From Alphaproteobacteria bacterium (lineage in GTDB: Bacteria > Pseudomonadota > Alphaproteobacteria > Micavibrionales > Micavibrionaceae): a stretch of DNA of 64,000 nucleotides. Shown here piece by piece: positions 37,530 to 48,700 of this stretch (position 1 is its first letter; each line of letters starts with the position of its first letter). The stretch covers positions 27,543-91,542 of the forward strand of contig QKCR01000022.1 in the NCBI GenBank assembly GCA_003245575.1, given 5' to 3'. The notes beneath the pieces were generated by a model that saw only the letters and a program-made list of their open reading frames with translations, was not told the origin of the DNA and did no database searches. A program made the translations under genes and the position numbers.

Positions 37530-39551
37530 ATGCGTATGAAAGGCTGGGGTCAAAAGGCTGTCTTGAGTTTTGTATCGGTTGTGTGCGCTTCGTTTGCGGC
37601 AATTATCGGCGCGTTGATTGCTGTTCTGTGGCATGTGAAAACAACAGATTTTGTCGCAAAGAATTTCTGGATTTTCTATATGCAGCATACAACGGCATTG
37701 CTGCTTCTGCTCTCGGGGGTGGGACTAATCGTCGCAGTTTTGGGACGAGCACACATCTCTCGTATTCTGGGTGGTGTGGTTGTTCTGGTCTCCTCTTTAA
37801 TTCTCTTTGAGTATGTTTCCGGATTTAATTGGAACCTTGAGCAGATGCTCAAAATTGATGATGTTCACAAGGCTATTACCTATCCAGGGAGACCGGCACC
37901 AAATACTCTTCTGGCTTTTTTGTTTATCGGCATATCGTTGTTATTGATGTCTTGTCCGGTTTCGCGCTTTTCCAAATATTGTTTTCTGATTATTGATTTT
38001 ACGGGCTTTATCGTTTTTGTGCTGGGTGCGCATGCGTTCGGTGGATATTTGGAATCCTATAAGCAGGCTTATGCTTGGGGCACTGATACCCGTATGTCTA
38101 TCCCGACCTCATTATCAAATGTTCTGATGGGGATTGGTTTGTTAACGGCGTCATGGTCGCAACGCAAAGATAAAATTGCTGTTGTTCCGTTATGGGTTCC
38201 GATTGTGATTTGCTTTTTGGCGTTGCAGTTTAGTTTGTTGTCCTCTCCGGGTGTAGTTATCAGTGTCGCTTTTGTTCCACTGGTGTTTTGTAGCCTCTGG
38301 TTCTCCAATGCTTTAACAGTCTTTGTTTTTGCATCGGTCTCGACATTTTTCTGTTTGCTGCGGTACTTTTTGTTGCCGGAAGAGTTCAGAACTCATGAAA
38401 TTTTAATCAACCAGTTTCTGGCTGTTGCCGTTATCTGGTTTACGGCAATTTTGATCTACTGGAAACGAGTGGTGGATGTCAGGCTGGAAAAAAGCGAAAG
38501 ATATTTGAGTGCGGTGGTTGATAACACTCTGGAAGGCTTGATTGTCATTGATTCAGACGGTGAAATTGTTCGTTATAACCAATCTTGCGCGCGACTTTTC
38601 GGGTATGAAGAAGATGGTCTGGAAGATAAAAATATCTCTGTTCTGATGCCATCATCTTATGGGGAGCATCACACAGAGTATTTGCACAAATATCTTAAGA
38701 CAAGATACGCAAAAGTAATTGGTGTTGGTCGGGAGGTTATCGGTGTACGCAAGGATGGCACAGAGTTTCCTTTGGAAATTGGTGTCAGTGAAATGGTATT
38801 TGACGGTAAATTATTTTTTAGCGGAATACTCAGGGATATTACCGAACGTAAGGAAGCAGAAGAAAAGTTATTGCGATCAAATGCCGAACTGGAGCGGTTT
38901 GCCTATGTGGCTGCGCATGATTTACAAGAGCCTTTGAGGATTGTTTCCAAGTCTTTGGAGTTTCTTCATGAGGATTATGCAGAGAAGCTGGAAGGGGACG
39001 GGGTTCGGTTTATCGGTTATGCAACCGATGCAATTCAACGGATGCGTACTCTGATTTCGGACTTGTTGGACTACTCAAGATTGGGAGAGCACTCAGAGCG
39101 GTTCGAAACAGTTTCTTTGGCAGAGTGTTTCAAAATTGCTTTGGAAAATTTGAAAGAAACCATTTCTTCCGCTGGCGCACAAATAGACATAGATGGTGAT
39201 TTTCCTGATGTTTCAGGAAATCGTGGGCAATTGGTGCGGTTGTGTCAGAATTTGATTGGCAATGGTTTAAAATATAGGCGCGCGGATGTTTCTCCTCATA
39301 TCCGGATTTATATGGTTTCCGAGAATTCAGGGGTGGCTTTTTGCGTTGAAGACAATGGTATCGGTATTGACGAGCAATATCTTGAACAAATTTTTGCGCC
39401 ATTCAAGCGATTGCACACAGCCAAGGAATATTCCGGATCGGGGATTGGTTTATCTGTGTGCAAACGGATCGTCGAGTTTCACGGCGGCAGAATATGGGTT
39501 GAGTCGGACCTAGGTAGTGGAAGCCGCTTTTTCTTTACTGTCGGGCATTGA
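37530..39551 (+). CDS. Membrane PAS sensor histidine kinase
   Basis: Multi-TM N-terminus, PAS (YLSAVVDNTLEGLIVIDSDGEIVRYNQSCARLFGY), HisKA FAYVAAHDLQEPLRIVSKSLEFL, HATPase CVEDNGIGIDEQYLEQIFAPFKRLH. Confidence 0.93.
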   Translation: MRMKGWGQKAVLSFVSVVCASFAAIIGALIAVLWHVKTTDFVAKNFWIFYMQHTTALLLLLSGVGLIVAVLGRAHISRILGGVVVLVSSLILFEYVSGFNWNLEQMLKIDDVHKAITYPGRPAPNTLLAFLFIGISLLLMSCPVSRFSKYCFLIIDFTGFIVFVLGAHAFGGYLESYKQAYAWGTDTRMSIPTSLSNVLMGIGLLTASWSQRKDKIAVVPLWVPIVICFLALQFSLLSSPGVVISVAFVPLVFCSLWFSNALTVFVFASVSTFFCLLRYFLLPEEFRTHEILINQFLAVAVIWFTAILIYWKRVVDVRLEKSERYLSAVVDNTLEGLIVIDSDGEIVRYNQSCARLFGYEEDGLEDKNISVLMPSSYGEHHTEYLHKYLKTRYAKVIGVGREVIGVRKDGTEFPLEIGVSEMVFDGKLFFSGILRDITERKEAEEKLLRSNAELERFAYVAAHDLQEPLRIVSKSLEFLHEDYAEKLEGDGVRFIGYATDAIQRMRTLISDLLDYSRLGEHSERFETVSLAECFKIALENLKETISSAGAQIDIDGDFPDVSGNRGQLVRLCQNLIGNGLKYRRADVSPHIRIYMVSENSGVAFCVEDNGIGIDEQYLEQIFAPFKRLHTAKEYSGSGIGLSVCKRIVEFHGGRIWVESDLGSGSRFFFTVGH

Positions 39552-39582
39552 AACCACGTCAGGGATTTATTATCTTGAGGCT

Positions 39583-40215
39583 ATGACTGACAATAATATT
39601 TTGCCTTTGCGGCCGTTTTACCTCCTGCGTCATGGGGAAAGTGAATATAACGCCCGTAATATAGCTGCGGGGGGTGGTGTTGATACTCCTTTGACAGATG
39701 TCGGTCGTGCGCAGGCGCGAGGTCTCGCTGATGTGGTCGGTCAGTTAGGGATAAAGCCCAGTCGTATATATCATTCTCATCAATCCAGAGCACGAGAGAC
39801 AGCAGAAATTATTAATCGGGCTTTTGGGCTTGATATTGTCCAATCCCCAAACCTTCAAGAACATATGTTTGGGACTTGGGAAGGGATCAAGTGGGATGAT
39901 CTGCAAAGTCGTTTTGCAGATGGACAAGAGCCTGAGAATGGGGAGACGCGTGCGGAGTTTTTTGAGCGTGCCGGTCGTGGGATACGCCATGTCTTAGAGA
40001 CGTCCCCAGAGGATTATCCCCTTATTGCAGCTCATGGGGGCGTTTTTCGCGCTTTGGGCGGGTTATATGGTGTTGAAATCCGCCATATCGGCAACTGCGA
40101 GTTGCGGTTGTTTGAGCCGCTTTCTGATGTTGCTTATTTTCCATGGAAAATGACGCAGTTCAAGCCGTCGGAATGTGGTCAAAAGCTTGTCTTTTCCGAG
40201 GTTTTACCTAAATAA
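39583..40215 (+). CDS. Histidine phosphatase (phosphoglycerate mutase-like)
   Basis: YLLRHGESEYNARNIAAGGGVDTPLTDVGRAQARGLA; start 39583 avoids overlap with the kinase. Confidence 0.88.
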   Translation: MTDNNILPLRPFYLLRHGESEYNARNIAAGGGVDTPLTDVGRAQARGLADVVGQLGIKPSRIYHSHQSRARETAEIINRAFGLDIVQSPNLQEHMFGTWEGIKWDDLQSRFADGQEPENGETRAEFFERAGRGIRHVLETSPEDYPLIAAHGGVFRALGGLYGVEIRHIGNCELRLFEPLSDVAYFPWKMTQFKPSECGQKLVFSEVLPK

Positions 40216-40280
40216 TTTTTCCGTTTTTTCCTGAATGAATGCATGGTAATCTCTCATAGCTTAGAGAGATCAAGGAGTTA

Positions 40281-40964
40281 TTGATGGCGTCAGACACCAA
40301 GCCTACGAAACAAAAAGAATCCCGTTTATTTTCCGCGCTACGCGGATATTTTTTGACCGGTATTGTTGTGACCGCGCCTGTGGGGTTGTCTCTTTATCTT
40401 GTCTGGTCTGTTCTTGTCTGGATTGATGAAAAAGTCGGCGATATTATCCCCATTCGTTTGACTGATGATAAGGATATTCCGGGGCTGGGAATTATCGTTG
40501 CGATCGGATTTTTTATTGTTGTCGGGATGTTTACCCGTAATTTTATCGGACGGATGTTGCTTAAACTTTCCCATTATGTGATGGAACGTCTTCCTGTCGT
40601 TAAAACTATTTACGGTGCCATCAAACAAGTGATTGATATGGTCATGGGCCAGCAAGCCAAGGCATTTCGTGATGTAGTGATGATCGAATATCCGCGCAAG
40701 GGTGTTTATATGATGGGCTTTCTGACGGGGCGTACCGAAGGGGAAGTTCAGGAGCTGACTGATAAGGAAATGGTCAATATTTTTATTCCGACCACGCCGA
40801 ACCCGACATCCGGTTTTCTGGTATTTGTGCCGAAGGAAGAAGTGATTGATCTTAATATGTCGGTTGATGATGGTCTCAAGATGATTATCTCGGGCGGGAT
40901 GATTACACCGAAATATATACCACCAACAATGGAAGAGCTTGCAGAAGACGCTCCGAAAGAGTGA
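40281..40964 (+). CDS. DUF502 family membrane protein
   Basis: LRGYFLTGIVVTAPVGLSLYLVWSVLVWID..., PVVKTIYGAIKQVIDMV, PTTPNPTSGFLVFVPKEEVIDLNMSVDDGLKMIISGG. Confidence 0.9.
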   Translation: MMASDTKPTKQKESRLFSALRGYFLTGIVVTAPVGLSLYLVWSVLVWIDEKVGDIIPIRLTDDKDIPGLGIIVAIGFFIVVGMFTRNFIGRMLLKLSHYVMERLPVVKTIYGAIKQVIDMVMGQQAKAFRDVVMIEYPRKGVYMMGFLTGRTEGEVQELTDKEMVNIFIPTTPNPTSGFLVFVPKEEVIDLNMSVDDGLKMIISGGMITPKYIPPTMEELAEDAPKE

Positions 40965-41666
40965 TTATTTCGGAACGTCGATCAGGATTATTTCAGCTTC
41001 TGTCAGGGCTTCGATTTCAACGGAGCCCTGATTTGTTATCTCGGCGCCGTCGCCTTTTTCAAGTCTTTGACCGTCGAGTGTAATCTCTCCGTTTGAGACG
41101 AGGAGGTAGCCTTGCTCCAATATTTCTTGGGTCAGTTTATGTCCTTTATCCAGTTGTCCGCCCAGAATACGCGCATCCTGATGGATATAAAGCGCGCCTT
41201 TGCCGTCGTCTTCTGTGCGACCTGATACAAGCAAGGGGAGTGATCCGTTGGCTTTGCGGTCTGCAAAGCGTGCGGCTTCCCATCGCGGTTTTACGCCTTT
41301 TTCGCGCGGGAAAATCCAGATTTGGTAGAGGGTGGTCTCTGTCTCTTCCTTATTGGCTTCGGAATGGAATATGCCTGTGCCTGCGCTCATGACTTGCACG
41401 TCGCCTGCTTCGGTGCGGCCTTCGTGGCCTTCAGAGTCTTTGTGGGTGATGGCGCCTGATCTGACGAAGGTGATGATCTCCATGTCCTGATGCGGGTGGG
41501 TGTCAAAGCCAGTGTTTGGCGCGATACGGTCGTCATTGATGACCCGCAGTTTCCCGAAATGAATGCGGGACGGGTTGTGGTAATGGGCAAAACTGAAATG
41601 GTAGTGGGCGTTAAGCCATCCATAATCAGCGGTTCCTAAATCTTTATAGGGATAAATTTTGATCAT
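40965..41666 (-). CDS. Pirin family protein
   Basis: HYHFSFAHYHNPSRIHFGKLRVINDDRIAPNTGFDTHPHQDMEIITFVRSGAITHKDSEG. Confidence 0.93.
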   Translation of the reverse strand: MIKIYPYKDLGTADYGWLNAHYHFSFAHYHNPSRIHFGKLRVINDDRIAPNTGFDTHPHQDMEIITFVRSGAITHKDSEGHEGRTEAGDVQVMSAGTGIFHSEANKEETETTLYQIWIFPREKGVKPRWEAARFADRKANGSLPLLVSGRTEDDGKGALYIHQDARILGGQLDKGHKLTQEILEQGYLLVSNGEITLDGQRLEKGDGAEITNQGSVEIEALTEAEIILIDVPK

Positions 41667-41699
41667 AATAAGGTGATATAGGGTGCTATATATTTAAAT

Positions 41700-43808
41700 C
41701 TAGCCCGAGCGAAGGTAGGAAATGGCTTGGTCGCGTTCGAAGAGGTAGAGTAGCGTTCTGAGGGCTTTGCCGCGTTCTGTTTCGAGGTCAGGGTCTTTTT
41801 CAAGAAAGAGGGCTGCGTCTTGGCGGGCGGAGTACAGCAGGTCGGCATGGGCTGCGATGTCTGCCAGCCGAAATTCTTCCAAACCGCTTTGTTTGGTGCC
41901 TAAGACTTCGCCGCTGCCGCGCAGTTCCAAGTCTTTTTCGGCGATTAAGAAGCCGTCTTCGGTGGCGCGCATGGTTTTCAAGCGTTCTTTGGCGACTTCG
42001 CCGATCGGATGGGCGTAAACCAAAAAGCAATAAGATTGATCGCCACCTCTGCCGACGCGTCCGCGCAATTGGTGGAGTTGGGCCAAACCAAAGCGTTCGG
42101 CGTGTTCGATGACCATGATGGTGGCTTCGGGAACGTTGACGCCCACTTCAATCACGGTTGTTGCGACAAGAATTGATATTTCGCCGTTTGCAAATTTTTG
42201 CATGACGTCGTCTTTGTCTTTGGGTTTCATGCGCCCGTGGACAAGGCCGACTTTGTCGCCATAGAGTTGTTGAAGGAGGAGATGCCGTTCTTCGGCGGCT
42301 GCGAGGTCTAGGATTTCGGATTCTTCAACCAACGGGCAAACCCAATAGACGCGCACACCGTGTTTGATCTGTTCTCCGACCTTTTGCATCATGTCTTCGA
42401 CTTGGTCTTGCGGCAGAAGGCGCGTATCAACAGGTTTTCGCCCGGGAGGTTTTCCGACAATCCTTGAGACTTCCATATCGCCGTAAGCGGTCAGGGCCAA
42501 TGTGCGCGGGATAGGCGTTGCGGTCATGACCAGCACATCGACGCCCTTGCCTTTGTTCGAGAGTTGCAGGCGTTGGTGGACACCGAAGCGGTGTTGTTCG
42601 TCAATGACTGCAAATCCGAGGTCTTGGAAGTCAACGCCGTCTTGGAAAATGGCGTGTGTGCCGATGACGATTTTCGCGCGTCCTGAGGCGATGTCATCCA
42701 GAATAGATTGTTTTGTTTTTCCTTTATCGCGTCCTGTCAGGGTTACAAACGGGATATTGGCGGCTTCAAGATAAGGGCGCAGGGTTTGTTCATGTTGGCG
42801 TGCCAGAATCTCTGTCGGCGCCATGAGGGCGGCTTGTGTACCGCTATCAATTGCGTTCATCATGGCGAGGGCAGCGACGATGGTTTTTCCTGAGCCGACA
42901 TCCCCTTGCAGAAGGCGCAGCATCCTGTCATTTGATCCCATATCGGCGTCGATTTCTTTCAGGGCTTCTTGCTGGAAAGATGTGAGCGGCCACGGGAGTG
43001 ACGATAGAAGTTTTTGGCGGTGCGGGCCGTTTGTCGTGAAGGTGCGGCCTTTCAATTTCTTTTGTTTGAGGCGCAGGATGGCGAGTGTTAATTGGTTTGC
43101 CAGAAATTCATCATAGGCGAGACGAGTTCTGTGTTTTGTTGCGCCTTCCAGATCGTTGTCATGTTCAGGATGGTGGAGTTTTAAAATCGCGTCTTTCCAG
43201 TCGGGCCATTGTTGCTGTCTCTTTTGGGCAGGGTCGAGCCATTCAGGAAGTGTGGGGGCTTGGTCGAGTGCTGCCAGAATGGCTTTGCGTAAGGGTTTGG
43301 TTGTGAGGCCTGCGGTTAGCGGATAAATCACTTCGGTTTTTTCAGGCTTTTCGGCATCGAGAACATCAGGATGGATGATTTGTTTTGTCCCGCGAAAGTC
43401 TTCGATCTTGCCGCAGATGGTGACGTCTTTTCCGAGCGGGAATTGAGCTTCGACCCAGTTGCCTTTGACATTAAAAAATACCAAATCCATGAAGCCTGTT
43501 TTGTCACGAGTTCTGATGCGATAGGGCTGTGATCTGCGCGGGGACGGGGTGTGTTTGTCGATGGTGATGGTCAGGGCTACGGTTTCATCAATAGGCGCGT
43601 CTTTGATGCTCTCAACGAAATGGCGTTCGACCAAGTTGGATGGTTTATGAAAGACGAGGTCGAGAAGTTTTGTGCCGCCCAATAATTTTTCGTAGAGTTT
43701 TAGATATTTCGGGCCGACGCCGTTCAACACGCCCACTGACCGGAAGAGCGGGTCGAGGATAAACGGGCGCTGGCTTGCAGCGGGTTTTTGGGCGGGTTGT
43801 GCGGTCAT
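41700..43808 (-). CDS. recG: ATP-dependent DNA helicase RecG
   Basis: MLRLLQGDVGSGKTIVAALAMMNAI, VIDEQHRFGVHQR, LRGRVGRGGDQSYCFLVY. Confidence 0.96.
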   Translation of the reverse strand: MTAQPAQKPAASQRPFILDPLFRSVGVLNGVGPKYLKLYEKLLGGTKLLDLVFHKPSNLVERHFVESIKDAPIDETVALTITIDKHTPSPRRSQPYRIRTRDKTGFMDLVFFNVKGNWVEAQFPLGKDVTICGKIEDFRGTKQIIHPDVLDAEKPEKTEVIYPLTAGLTTKPLRKAILAALDQAPTLPEWLDPAQKRQQQWPDWKDAILKLHHPEHDNDLEGATKHRTRLAYDEFLANQLTLAILRLKQKKLKGRTFTTNGPHRQKLLSSLPWPLTSFQQEALKEIDADMGSNDRMLRLLQGDVGSGKTIVAALAMMNAIDSGTQAALMAPTEILARQHEQTLRPYLEAANIPFVTLTGRDKGKTKQSILDDIASGRAKIVIGTHAIFQDGVDFQDLGFAVIDEQHRFGVHQRLQLSNKGKGVDVLVMTATPIPRTLALTAYGDMEVSRIVGKPPGRKPVDTRLLPQDQVEDMMQKVGEQIKHGVRVYWVCPLVEESEILDLAAAEERHLLLQQLYGDKVGLVHGRMKPKDKDDVMQKFANGEISILVATTVIEVGVNVPEATIMVIEHAERFGLAQLHQLRGRVGRGGDQSYCFLVYAHPIGEVAKERLKTMRATEDGFLIAEKDLELRGSGEVLGTKQSGLEEFRLADIAAHADLLYSARQDAALFLEKDPDLETERGKALRTLLYLFERDQAISYLRSG

Positions 43809-43811
43809 GCC

Positions 43812-44780
43812 TTAATTTGTAACAATTTTCTTTCCTAATTTCACGGCAAAAACGCTGATGCCGATCATCATGAGGCCAAAGACAATCATGGCGAGCGGCC
43901 AGCCGATTGTGTCTGCGAAATATTCGTCTGTGAAATATCCCAGAAAGGCCAGAAGCGAAAGAACGCCAACAGTTAGAAGCGTTCGGCTTGCGGCAAGCGT
44001 GCTGAGGTAAATCAGCCCTGCCGAGACGGCAATCATGGCAGTGTCGATTGGTGTGTCTTCGAGAATATCAAATGCGGCGGCGGCTGTCATAGTGGCACCC
44101 CCGAAATAAAAGAACGGGAGAATGGTGTTGTGCGGGCTTTTGCGTAGTCCCCAACAGACAGTCAGAAGGCTTAGGCCCATGGCAAGCATACCTTCGGGTG
44201 GGGCAACATCTGCCCATGAAATTGCGGAGTATGTTGTGGCATAAAAGAAAAATAGCGAGAAAAAGAGTAGGCAGGTCCGTTGTGTTGCCAGAAATGTTAT
44301 GAATTGTTGTAAGGTCATCAGGCCACATACTACTGTGGCGGCTAAAGCAATGTCTCCTGATTTCGGAAGATACTCATCCATAAAGACAAACAGACCGGTT
44401 GGCTGGACAGCTGCTCCGACTAATAAGAGCGGAGTGGCAGCTTTGCCGTATTTGCTGTCGTTTAAGGACATAAGACCAAGAACATAGGCAATAAATCCAC
44501 TGCCTAAAGTTAGGATAATTCGCGCGACACTGTTCAGGTCATCCCACATCATGCCGATAAAGACACAAATGCCCATGAAGATAAAAGCTGCACCGATATA
44601 GATAATTACTTTCTGGAGCAGGCCTGCTGAATTGTCATCATTCGCGGACGCACTTGCTTTTTTGAGATCTGCCCAATCCAGATTATTGCGCTTCATTAAA
44701 TCCAGAATTTGAGCAACCGCTTGTTGTTTTTCTGTTGTCGGGTCCGTCATATCTGCTCCTATTCTTCTTTTGTTACCCAA
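43812..44780 (-). CDS. DUF2157-like polytopic membrane protein
   Basis: Short cytosolic helix (LMKRNNLDWADLKKAS) then about 8-10 TM segments. Confidence 0.6.
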   Translation of the reverse strand: MGNKRRIGADMTDPTTEKQQAVAQILDLMKRNNLDWADLKKASASANDDNSAGLLQKVIIYIGAAFIFMGICVFIGMMWDDLNSVARIILTLGSGFIAYVLGLMSLNDSKYGKAATPLLLVGAAVQPTGLFVFMDEYLPKSGDIALAATVVCGLMTLQQFITFLATQRTCLLFFSLFFFYATTYSAISWADVAPPEGMLAMGLSLLTVCWGLRKSPHNTILPFFYFGGATMTAAAAFDILEDTPIDTAMIAVSAGLIYLSTLAASRTLLTVGVLSLLAFLGYFTDEYFADTIGWPLAMIVFGLMMIGISVFAVKLGKKIVTN

Positions 44781-45370
44781 CCCAGAAAAATCAGGTCGTA
44801 GTAATAGGTGTTGTTAGGGAGATCAATGCGGATGACGCGATTGTCTTTCAGAAGAGCAGGCCCGTTATTGCGTGATCCTGACATAAAAATATCCGAGATC
44901 AGATTCCGATTTCTGTAATGATAGGTTTCGAATCTGTACCCGTCAGGTGCTGTATCGCTTTTTGAAAGCGTCAGATTCTTTATGACGTCAAGGTCCATGT
45001 CTTTTGTTCTGGTCTGCGGCGTGTCTTGGGCGTCTTTGAGCAAATCTGTGCTGATTTCAATATCTTTTCTGTCGGTCATCATTGTTTTTGGATCATAGAT
45101 AAAGATATGGCCGGTGGGGAGTTTGTCGTAGCCCGAAGGGGTGGATGTTGCTGTAAAGCTGGCGGCTATCTTACCGTTATCATCAACTTTAAAGGTAATT
45201 TGCCCCAAGCCTCCCCATGTTTGAGCCGCATAAACAGCCTTATATGTCGGGTCGGGGACGGTCATATCGGGGATGGTTTTGGCATAGGTGAACAGGATTA
45301 TCAAAGCGAGTGGCATCAAAAGACCCGCAATCAAGACACGATTTTCCTTGATGATTTCCGAAAGTTTCAT
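44759..45370 (-). CDS. Membrane-anchored hypothetical protein (partner of DUF2157-like protein)
   Basis: N-terminal TM LIAGLLMPLALIILFTYAK; overlaps 43812-44780 by 22 nt. Confidence 0.55.
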   Translation of the reverse strand: MKLSEIIKENRVLIAGLLMPLALIILFTYAKTIPDMTVPDPTYKAVYAAQTWGGLGQITFKVDDNGKIAASFTATSTPSGYDKLPTGHIFIYDPKTMMTDRKDIEISTDLLKDAQDTPQTRTKDMDLDVIKNLTLSKSDTAPDGYRFETYHYRNRNLISDIFMSGSRNNGPALLKDNRVIRIDLPNNTYYYDLIFLGWVTKEE

Positions 45371-45413
45371 AGAGTAGCTCCTTATTCACGTATCTCATCC
45401 GACAGGGGCTATT

Positions 45414-45704
45414 ATGACGGGAAATCAGGGCCAAGCCAATACAGAAGAAACTACGGAAAACTGGCGGAAACGCCTGACGTTTCGGGCATGGCACCGCGGA
45501 ACCCGAGAAATGGACTTGCTGATGGGGTCTTTTGCCGAGCAGCATATTAACGAATTTGATCGTTCTGACCTCGCGTTTTTCGAGGAAATCCTGATGAATA
45601 ACGATCCGGATGTCTATGATTGGATTAACGGGCGGAAAAAACCGCCTGAAGATGTAAAATCCCGCGTTCTGGACTTGCTTTTATCGCATAGCTTTGCCAA
45701 GTAA
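45414..45704 (+). CDS. sdhE: FAD assembly factor SdhE
   Basis: WRKRLTFRAWHRGTREMDLLMGSFAEQHINEFDRSDLAFFEEILMNNDPDVYDWINGRKKPP. Confidence 0.93.
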   Translation: MTGNQGQANTEETTENWRKRLTFRAWHRGTREMDLLMGSFAEQHINEFDRSDLAFFEEILMNNDPDVYDWINGRKKPPEDVKSRVLDLLLSHSFAK

Positions 45705-45710
45705 TCGGGC

Positions 45711-48700
45711 ATGGATGCCCAATCAAAATCATTTCAAACCATTTATGGATTGCCCGAAGGTCAGGATGCCCGCTTTCTGGCGCGTCGTGCCATGGATGCA
45801 TCTCGCGAGAAACAGATTCTCGTTCATGTGGCCTTGGATGATGTGCGTCTTTCGACATTGGCAGAACTCATCGGGTTTTTTGCGCCTGATGTCGAGGTTA
45901 TACATTTTCCTGCTTGGGATTGTTTGCCGTATGACCGTGTCTCGCCTCATGCTGATATAGAAGCGCAGCGTGTGGCGGCTTTGTGTCGGATGCTGGAATG
46001 GGCGGATGACGGTCTTTATAAACCGCGTATTGTTTTAACTACGGTCAATTCTGTGATTCAGCGTGTGATGCCGCGCGATGTGTTGCGTTCGGCCCAGTTG
46101 GTGGCCAAGGTCGGCGGTCGCGTGAAAGAGCAAGAGCTTTATGCATTTTTGGCAGGCAACGGATATTTGCGGACGGATACGGTTCGCGAGTCGGGCGAAT
46201 TTGCGGTACGCGGCAGCATCATTGATATATTTCCTGCGGGGTATGAAAACCCTGTGCGCCTTGATTTGTTCGGGGATGATGTTGAGAGCATCAAGAGTTT
46301 TGATCCGTCGTCGCAATTAACGGTTGGGATTTTGGATCGCTTTGAGCTGCGTCCTGTGACCGAATTCTTTTTGGATGAGGCCTCGATTGCACGGTTTCGG
46401 TCAGGGTATCGTGAATTGTTCGGGGTGGCGACCGCCAATAATCCGCTTTACACAGCCGTCACTGAAGGACGGCGTCATGCGGGGATGGAACATTGGTTGC
46501 CGTTGTTTCATGCGGGCATGGAAAGTCTGTTTGATTATATTGCGTCTCCGCTTGTGTCCTTTGATCTACAAGCCGAGCAGGCACGCGAAGAGCGTATGAT
46601 TCAGATTAGGGATTTTTATCAGGCGCGTGAAACGCTTGATGAGTCCTTTAAAAATAAGGGCAAGAAAAAAGGCGGGTCTGATGTTTCTCTTTCAGGTGTT
46701 GCGTATCATCCGTTGCCGCCTGAACGTCTTTATTTGAGCGATGCTGAATTTTTCAGTGTGGTTCATCCTGATAAAAGTCTGATCTTAAGCAGTTTTGCGT
46801 CTCCGTCAGATGAGGCAGGGCCGGAGGCCAAGCGGGCGCGGGATTTCGGAGATATTCGCGCAGCCAACGGGCCGTTGTTTGCGGAGTTGGGGAAATATAT
46901 CACGTCACTTCAACAAGACGGGCGCAGGGTTTTGATTGCGTGTTATTCACAAGGCTCTCGTGACCGTATGAAAGTTATGATGGAGGAAGGCGGCGCAGGA
47001 TTGCCGTTTCCTGTCGATCAGTGGCATCAGGTATCGAAGTTAAAAGCGGGGCAGGCGGGGGCTGTGCTTTTGACGCTTGAGCGCGGATTTATCTCGAGTG
47101 ATCTCGCGGTCTTGACCGAGCAGGATATTCTGGGTGATCGTTTATCGCGTAAATCCCAGAAGAAAAAACGCGCTGATAATTTCTTGCGTGAAGTGTCCTC
47201 GCTCAATGTCGGGGATTTGGTTGTTCATGTCGATCACGGGGTCGGACGGTTTGAAGGGTTGGAAACCCTGAAAGCCGGTGGACTTTTGCATGATTGTTTG
47301 AAGATTACTTATGCGGGCGGCGACCGTCTTTTTGTTCCTGTTGAGAATATTGATCTGTTATCCCGTTTCGGGAATTCGGACGGCACGGAGCTGGATAAGC
47401 TTGGCGGTGCGGGATGGCAAGCGCGTAAAGCTAAAGTCAAAAAAGACTTGATGGTGATGGCTGAAGGGTTGCTGAAAATTGCAGCCAATCGTTTGTTGCA
47501 ACATGCCGAAGTTCTGGATATTGACCACGGGCATTATAATGAATTTGTATCGCGTTTCCCGTATCAGGAGACAGATGATCAGTTGCGTGCAATCGAGGAT
47601 GCTTTATCAGATATGAAATCGGGGCAGCCGATGGATCGTCTTGTGTGCGGGGATGTTGGGTTCGGGAAAACCGAAGTGGCTCTTCGTGCGGCTTATGTTG
47701 CTGCGATGTCAGGGTCTCAAGTGGCTGTGATTGCGCCGACGACGCTTCTCGCGCGTCAGCATTACGCTAATTTCCGCGCGCGCTTTGCCGAGATGGGATT
47801 GAGGGTTGAACAGCTCTCGCGTCTTGTTCGAGCGCAGGAAGCCAAGGCTGTTAAAGACGGTTTGTTTGACGGATCAGTGCGGGTTGTGATCGGTACACAC
47901 GCGCTGTTGTCCAAGGATATTAAATTCTCCAATCTCGGTTTGGTGATTGTTGATGAAGAGCAACGTTTTGGTGTGAAGCAAAAAGAGCGTCTCAAGGAGA
48001 TGAAAAACTCTGTTCATATGCTCACCCTTTCGGCGACGCCTATCCCGAGAACGTTGCAATTGGCTTTAAGTGGTGTACGGGATATGAGTTTGATTGCGAC
48101 GCCACCGGTTGATCGTTTGGCTATTCGGACTTTTGTGATGCCGTTTGACGGGATGGTGATCCGTGAGGCGATTTTGCGCGAGCATTATCGCGGCGGGCAG
48201 AGTTTTTATGTGTGTCCGCGTATTGCGGATATGGAAGATTTGGAAATCTTACTTAAAGAACTTGTGCCAGAGGTCAAGGTTATCGCGGCACATGGGCAGA
48301 TGACGCCGACTGAGCTTGAAGATCGCATGAATGCTTTTTATGACGGGCAATATGGCGTGTTGCTTGCGACGAATATTATTGAATCTGGCCTTGATATTCC
48401 GTCTGCTAATACGATGATTGTTCACCGCGCGGATATGTTCGGGCTCTCACAGCTTTATCAAATCAGGGGTCGCGTCGGGCGGTCCAAGGTTCGCGCTTAT
48501 GCATATCTCACTTATCCGGCTAATCAGGTTTTGACGGAAGATGCGACGAAGCGCCTCGAGATTTTTGAAACGCTCGATAGTTTGGGCGCAGGGTTTCAAT
48601 TGGCGTCGCATGATTTGGATATTCGCGGGGCGGGGAATTTGTTGGGCGATGCGCAGTCAGGTCATATTCGTGAGGTCGGGATTGAGCTTTATCAACAAAT

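Noticed and set aside
40248-40280. Inverted repeat TCTCTC-ATAGCTTA-GAGAGA before the DUF502 gene
   Set aside because: Short (6 bp) and next to the ribosome-binding site; not enough evidence for a regulator site or riboswitch
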